From positions 29,524,193 to 29,588,192 of the forward strand of contig JAKGHH010000005.1 in NCBI GenBank assembly GCA_022828595.1: a stretch of 64,000 nucleotides of DNA. The letters are read 5' to 3'. This document shows positions 60,185 to 64,000 of the stretch, piece by piece. The notes under the pieces were generated by a model that was not told the DNA's origin, ran no database searches, and saw nothing but the letters and a program-made list of their open reading frames with translations. Made by a program: the position numbers and the translations under genes. Each line of letters starts with the position of its first letter. Positions within the stretch are counted from its first letter, which is position 1. Origin of the DNA: Nelumbo lutea (taxonomy: Eukaryota > Streptophyta > Magnoliopsida > Proteales > Nelumbonaceae).

Positions 60185-60428
60185 CAAGATTTAAAGTATA
60201 GATACAAATCGACCTGTATCAGTCGATATGTATCGTTTCAGCACACTACCAATATGTCCCTACAGTGGGTGTATCAGTGGTTTGATCGGTTCAAGGTGTG
60301 GCAAAGACCTAAATCGGCTCCCCTGAATCAGTTGGTGAAAAAAAAATAAAAAAAACCACCAAAAGGAGTATTGATTCGTCTGATACGCCCATACCAACGT
60401 ATTGGGCATATCGATATTTTGAACCTTG
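60185..60428. mobile_element. CAAGGTTCAAAATATCGA-family MITE with perfect 8-bp duplication
   Basis: Ends CAAGATTTAAAGTATAGATA and TATCGATATTTTGAACCTTG; GGGCTGTA at 60177-60184 and 60429-60436. 244 bp, hAT-like duplication length. Confidence 0.88.
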
Positions 60429-60429
60429 G

Positions 60430-60508
60430 GGCTGTATTTGGTTTGTACAGGTTTGAGGTTTTCTTTTTTTTTTTCCTACTTTTTTGTTTTTCCAAACCAA
60501 ACACAACC
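60430..60508. mobile_element. Tourist/Harbinger-like MITE fragment used as target by the neighbour
   Basis: GGCTGTATTTGGTTTG to CAAACCAAACACAACC, then TAA. Its first bases are the duplicated target of the MITE at 60185-60428, so that element landed in this one's terminal repeat. Confidence 0.65.
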
Positions 60509-60573
60509 TAAAAGAATGTGAGTTTCATGCTTATAAAAAGTAATGGAAAGTTGTACTGGAAGGGTTATTTTAT

Positions 60574-61378
60574 GGGAAAATTCCCGATCAGTATCCTGTA
60601 CTTTGGCTCGAGTGACAATTTGGTCCACAGACTTTAAAATGCGACAATTTAGTACCCAAGCTTTCAAAATATGACAATCAAGTACCCAAGGTTCAAAATA
60701 TCGATATGCTGGATACGCCGGTATGGGCGCATCGGGTGAACCGGTACTCCTTTTGGTGGTTTTTTTTCCTCCAACTGGTTCAGGGGAGCTGGTTTAGGTC
60801 TTTGCCACACCTTGAACCGGTCAGACCACTGATACACCCACTGTAAGGTCGTATCAGTGGGGTGCTGGAACAATACGTATCAGCCGATACGGGCCGATAC
60901 GTGTCGATACTTTGAATCTTGTAAGTACCTAAACTTTCAAAATGTGACAATCCAGTACATATCGTTAACCAATCCGTTAATCAGCCGTTAAGTGACATTT
61001 GAAAAGTCAAAATGCGCTTCAAATGTCATCCAATTCTCTTTATCAACCATCCAAACATTGACAATAAAATGAACAGTCCCAAATTCTAGATTCTTCTAAA
61101 CAGTCATCAACTCTTTTTGAATAAAAGAGGATAGCATTCGGGATTATTCAGTTTTTTTTGTCAATGTTTGGATGGTTGTTAAAGAGACTTAAATGGCATT
61201 GGAAGTGCATTTTTGACTTTTAAAATGTCACCTAACAGTTGATTAACGGACTAGTTAATGACAGGTACTGAATTGTCACATTTTGAAAATTTGGGAGTAC
61301 TAGATTATTGCATTTTAAAGTTTGGGGACCAAATTATCACTCGAACCAAAGTACAGGATACTGATTGAGAATTTTTCC
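60574..61378. mobile_element. Long-arm foldback (MULE-like) element, 805 bp
   Basis: The arms begin GGAAAATTCCCGATCAGTAT and, on the other strand, GGAAAAATTCTCAATCAGTA. They stay complementary for over 250 bases (shared CCTGTACTTTGG, GACAATTTGG, CATCCAAACATTGACAA) to a centre near 61115. Flanks TTATTTTAT and TTATTATAT are an 8/9 duplication, the length typical of Mutator-like elements. A MITE is nested in the left arm. Confidence 0.8.
60687..60921. mobile_element. CAAGGTTCAAAATATCGA-family MITE nested in the foldback
   Basis: Ends CAAGGTTCAAAATATCGATA and GTCGATACTTTGAATCTTG; flanks CAAGTACC and TAAGTACC (7/8). It is absent from the right arm. Inverted relative to the copy at 60185-60428. 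Confidence 0.88.
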
Positions 61379-61383
61379 TTATT

Positions 61384-61404
61384 ATATATATATATATATA
61401 TATG
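61384..61404. repeat. (AT)n microsatellite
   Basis: About ten AT units directly beside the right flank of the foldback element. Confidence 0.9.
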
Positions 61405-61443
61405 GTGAGTCATTTTGGGTAATCTGGATAAAGCCCTAGTAAA

Positions 61444-61632
61444 GGCCCATTTGGGAGGCTAGCCGGCTAAGCTGATTCAGCTGCTTTAAAGGATAAGCTG
61501 TTCAAAGAGATGAAGCAGACAACCCTTCAAATAACTTTTGACCAAAGTACCAAACATAGCTTGTAGGCTTGTCCGTGTAGGGCTCACTTAGAAAGCCAGA
61601 AGCCGCTGTACTTCAGCCCTCCCAATTAGGAA
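61444..61632. mobile_element. MITE with GGCCCATTTGGGAGG ends
   Basis: GGCCCATTTGGGAGGCTAGC at the left, CCCTCCCAATTAGGAAC then TTA at the right. AAGCTGATTCAGCTGC and AGAAGCCGCTG motifs are internal. 61633-62276, to its right, shows nothing recognisable. Confidence 0.6.
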
Positions 61633-62276
61633 CTTATTTCCCCCAATGACTTTTATCTTTTTGAGATGGGCCCCACCCGGATAGCATATAATCAATTTTG
61701 GATGAAAAATCTTGAAAACCCAAAGGGGCCCGGAAAAGAGGCCCTAATTTTGGGTTCAACCAAAGCTTCAGCGTACCCAAACGTGCCCTAATTTTGGGTT
61801 GCTTGAAGCCCTATCACAGCTGAGCTCTCCACCTCATTCCTCGTAGGAAAGAGACAGAGCTCATTATGAAACAGCTAATAAAGGATTAAGCAGTTGTGAG
61901 AGACTCAAAGCCAAAGGTGGGTAGGTGTTGGTTTGGAATGTGGACAGTTGATAAGGAATCAATTCTGCACATGCGTTTTCTTTTTCTTTGTTGAATTTTG
62001 AAACTTGAAACCTAGAAACAATGTAAAGCGCAAGGAAAGAGACCTTTCCATTATTATTTTATTTTTTGTAAGAAAAGAAAGAGAAAGGTTGATCTATCTT
62101 CTTTTGCTCTACCCACTGCGTGGGAAATGCAAATGGGGGTAGGTAGGTGACATCCATGATTCCAGCCTGACCCATACCCACCATTATTTTCCTTCTTCAA
62201 ACATTGAAAGCATATGCTGTAATCTTCTCTCTTTAGAGGTTGTTGCTTGTGATGTAAATACATGATTCCAGCAAAT

Positions 62277-62511
62277 ATCGATACGTTCAATATGTTGGTA
62301 GAAGCGTATTGAGGGAAATATCGGTTGTTTTTTTAGTTTTTTTTTTTTTTTTAATTCGGTTCAGAGGGGCGCCAGACAGCCAGTTTAAGGTCCGTACATC
62401 CCTTACCAGTCAAAACCCCAATAAACCTTCTGTAAGGATGTATCGGAAAGTTCCTGATATGATATGCATCGGCCGATACAAGTCGATACATGTCGATATT
62501 TTGAACCTTGA
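62277..62511. mobile_element. CAAGGTTCAAAATATCGA-family MITE, left end eroded
   Basis: The right end ATGTCGATATTTTGAACCTTG-like is clear (final CCTTG at 62511). The left starts inside the terminal repeat at ATATCGATACG. It aligns with 11002-11500 minus its Helitron. Confidence 0.7.
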
Positions 62512-62532
62512 CTTGACCCATACCCACCCTAG

Positions 62533-63157
62533 GGCTCAGTTTGTTTACCATGCAAATTTCATTTGCAGTGGTATAAATGCATGGGAGTGCGAATTTTTTA
62601 TTTATTTGTGAAAAATATAACAGAAAGTAAGTTGAAGTAGTATGGCCGTGGTCCCTGCTTTATGTGAGAGAGAATTGGGGTAGGAAGAAAAAAGTGTTAA
62701 GGTCCATTTGGTTCGCAGTTAGAATCGGAATAGTCTATTCCCATAGTTTATTTGGTACACACAGGAATGGGAGTGAGAATTGAAAATTTAGAATCAGCAG
62801 GAATGGAATTTCATTCTCAAGGGAGGATAGGGAATGGCCATTCCCTCAGATGAGAGAATGTCATTTCATTAGGAATGAGAATGGGACTCCAATTCCAATT
62901 CCACTCGATCAAACAGTTGAAATTGGAAAAACCCATTTTAATTCCGATTTCAGACCCCTATTCTCATGAACCAAATGGGGCCTAAATTTTGCATCAATTT
63001 TCGTGATACAAAATTTGGACCGCCAGTGAGTATAAAGATAGAAAAAAATACAATTTTATATCAGGCAAGAATGCAAATTACAAAGAAAGGAAACCAAAAT
63101 AGAATAGAGTGCCAAATTTGTGTCCGGTTCAAATTTTCACTGTAAACAAACAGAACC
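62533..63157. mobile_element. Tourist-like MITE, TGCAAAT subfamily, with a nested element
   Basis: Left GGCTCAGTTTGTTTACCATG, right CACTGTAAACAAACAGAACC; the MITE at 62701-62982 lies inside. The outer target duplication is not clear. Confidence 0.6.
62701..62982. mobile_element. Tourist/Harbinger-like MITE, GGAATTGGAATC subfamily, nested
   Basis: Ends GGTCCATTTGGTTCGCAG and CATGAACCAAATGGGGCC with TAA at 62698-62700 and 62983-62985. 282 bp. Confidence 0.85.
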
Positions 63158-64000
63158 TTGAAAATTCAGGTAGGTACAATTAAAAAAAATGAGCTTCTTT
63201 CGCTGCTACTGCTTCTTCCTCTTCACCTTTTCTTTATCTCCGGTATTTGGGGACGGTTGTCTGTATTTGAATTCATCCAAAAATTTTGACCGATTCTATG
63301 CCAAATTCTGCCACGTCAGGACTGTCATTTGGTTTCCCATTATCCGAGTCCAAGTTCAAAATTTGATACGACTACAATGGATTTGAATCTCAGAAAGTCA
63401 GACCATTTGTAGTCGAATTATTAGATATGTATTCAAACAATCCGATCCACTTAAAATCTAAATCATATCCATTGTATAACTTGGGCAAAATCTATGACAT
63501 ATTCTATGAATAAAGTAAGACATTACAATGATATCTATTATTAAAGTATTTAATGATAAATACATATTATAAAACATGAATCAATAAAAAATAAATAGCT
63601 CTTATGATAATTCCAATGTAATTGGTTGACAATTTGATTCAGGGTTCATTGAACCACTTTGGAGAAGTTATTTAAGATAATTTCATCGAAAAGTCAGATG
63701 ACTACATGTCTGACAAAAGATAATTTCAATTGCAACGATTGAAATCGGCTGCCGACAATTTTGGTTTCCATTAGAGAGAGTGTATCCCCGATCATTATCT
63801 TTGTCCGACAAAGGGGCTCATCCTGTCACTATGATCACCCACTCAGATGAATTTTCAGATTGTCCCAACATACCCAGGTTTTGACCCCGCTAAGGATCTC
63901 ACTGATTCGCATATCAAAGGCAGCCCAATCCGACACCTAGTGTAGTATCATAATCGAGTCTAGGGGTCAGGTGTAACTTTCTAGTTTTGCCCATCTATCT
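63158..64000. other. No feature recognised
   Basis: A 65-codon frame at 63189-63386 has a hydrophobic start but no other support. No element termini seen. Confidence 0.35.

Noticed and set aside
63189..63386. 65-codon frame with a hydrophobic, Cys-rich start resembling a secreted peptide
   Set aside because: No TATA box, splice signals or conserved Cys pattern; located beside MITE ends in AT-rich DNA.

Overview
The window is plant nuclear DNA, most likely from a dicot or an early-diverging angiosperm. The evidence is a spliced GH100 alkaline/neutral invertase gene with plant-type introns, Tat-lineage Ty3/gypsy and Ty1/copia retrotransposons, L1- and RTE-type LINEs, an Au-like SINE, Helitrons and dozens of MITEs. 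The species cannot be fixed from the sequence alone. No bacterial operon, CRISPR array, rRNA or tRNA gene was seen.

Layout. 1 to about 8960: the 3' three quarters of a decayed Tat-lineage Ty3/gypsy element (gag, protease, RT, RNase H, a second archaeal-type RNase H, integrase, a tandem-repeat spacer, an antisense spliced accessory gene and a probable 3' LTR). Its GC content is visibly higher than the rest of the window. 8966-12524: non-genic DNA with a hAT-type MITE and a Helitron nested in another MITE. 12525 to about 28640: one gene on the minus strand, a cytosolic neutral invertase of the Arabidopsis CINV1 type. It has four exons and a complete 557-residue reading frame, with a TATA box and a poly(A) signal. 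Its second intron is about 10.8 kb and is packed with transposons (L1 with a nested MITE, SINE, copia with a nested MITE, a 321-bp tandem duplication, a poly(A)-like tract and an RTE LINE). Its third intron is 2.7 kb and carries RTE and L1 insertions, the L1 with an 18-bp target-site duplication.

28646-64000: AT-rich gene-poor DNA dominated by small DNA transposons. Several families show clear target-site duplications: a hAT-like CATGGTTTT family (8 bp), a Tourist/Harbinger-like GGCTGTGTTTGG family (TAA/TTA), a CAAGGTTCAAAATATCGA family (8 bp), a GGAGAA...TTCTCC family (10 bp), a long-arm foldback element (9 bp) and Helitrons ending in a hairpin plus CTAG. Many are nested in one another, which gives a relative insertion order. 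One island at about 38.4-39.8 kb is more GC-rich. It has a cluster of ACGTG and GCCGAC motifs, a TATA box, a CT-rich leader and a possible first exon on the minus strand. On the plus strand it has a 78-codon reading frame split by a hAT-type element.

The only confidently functional gene is the invertase, which would split cytosolic sucrose to glucose and fructose. Everything else reads as transposon sequence at different stages of decay. All coordinates, splice sites and duplications were read by eye; no database search was run.
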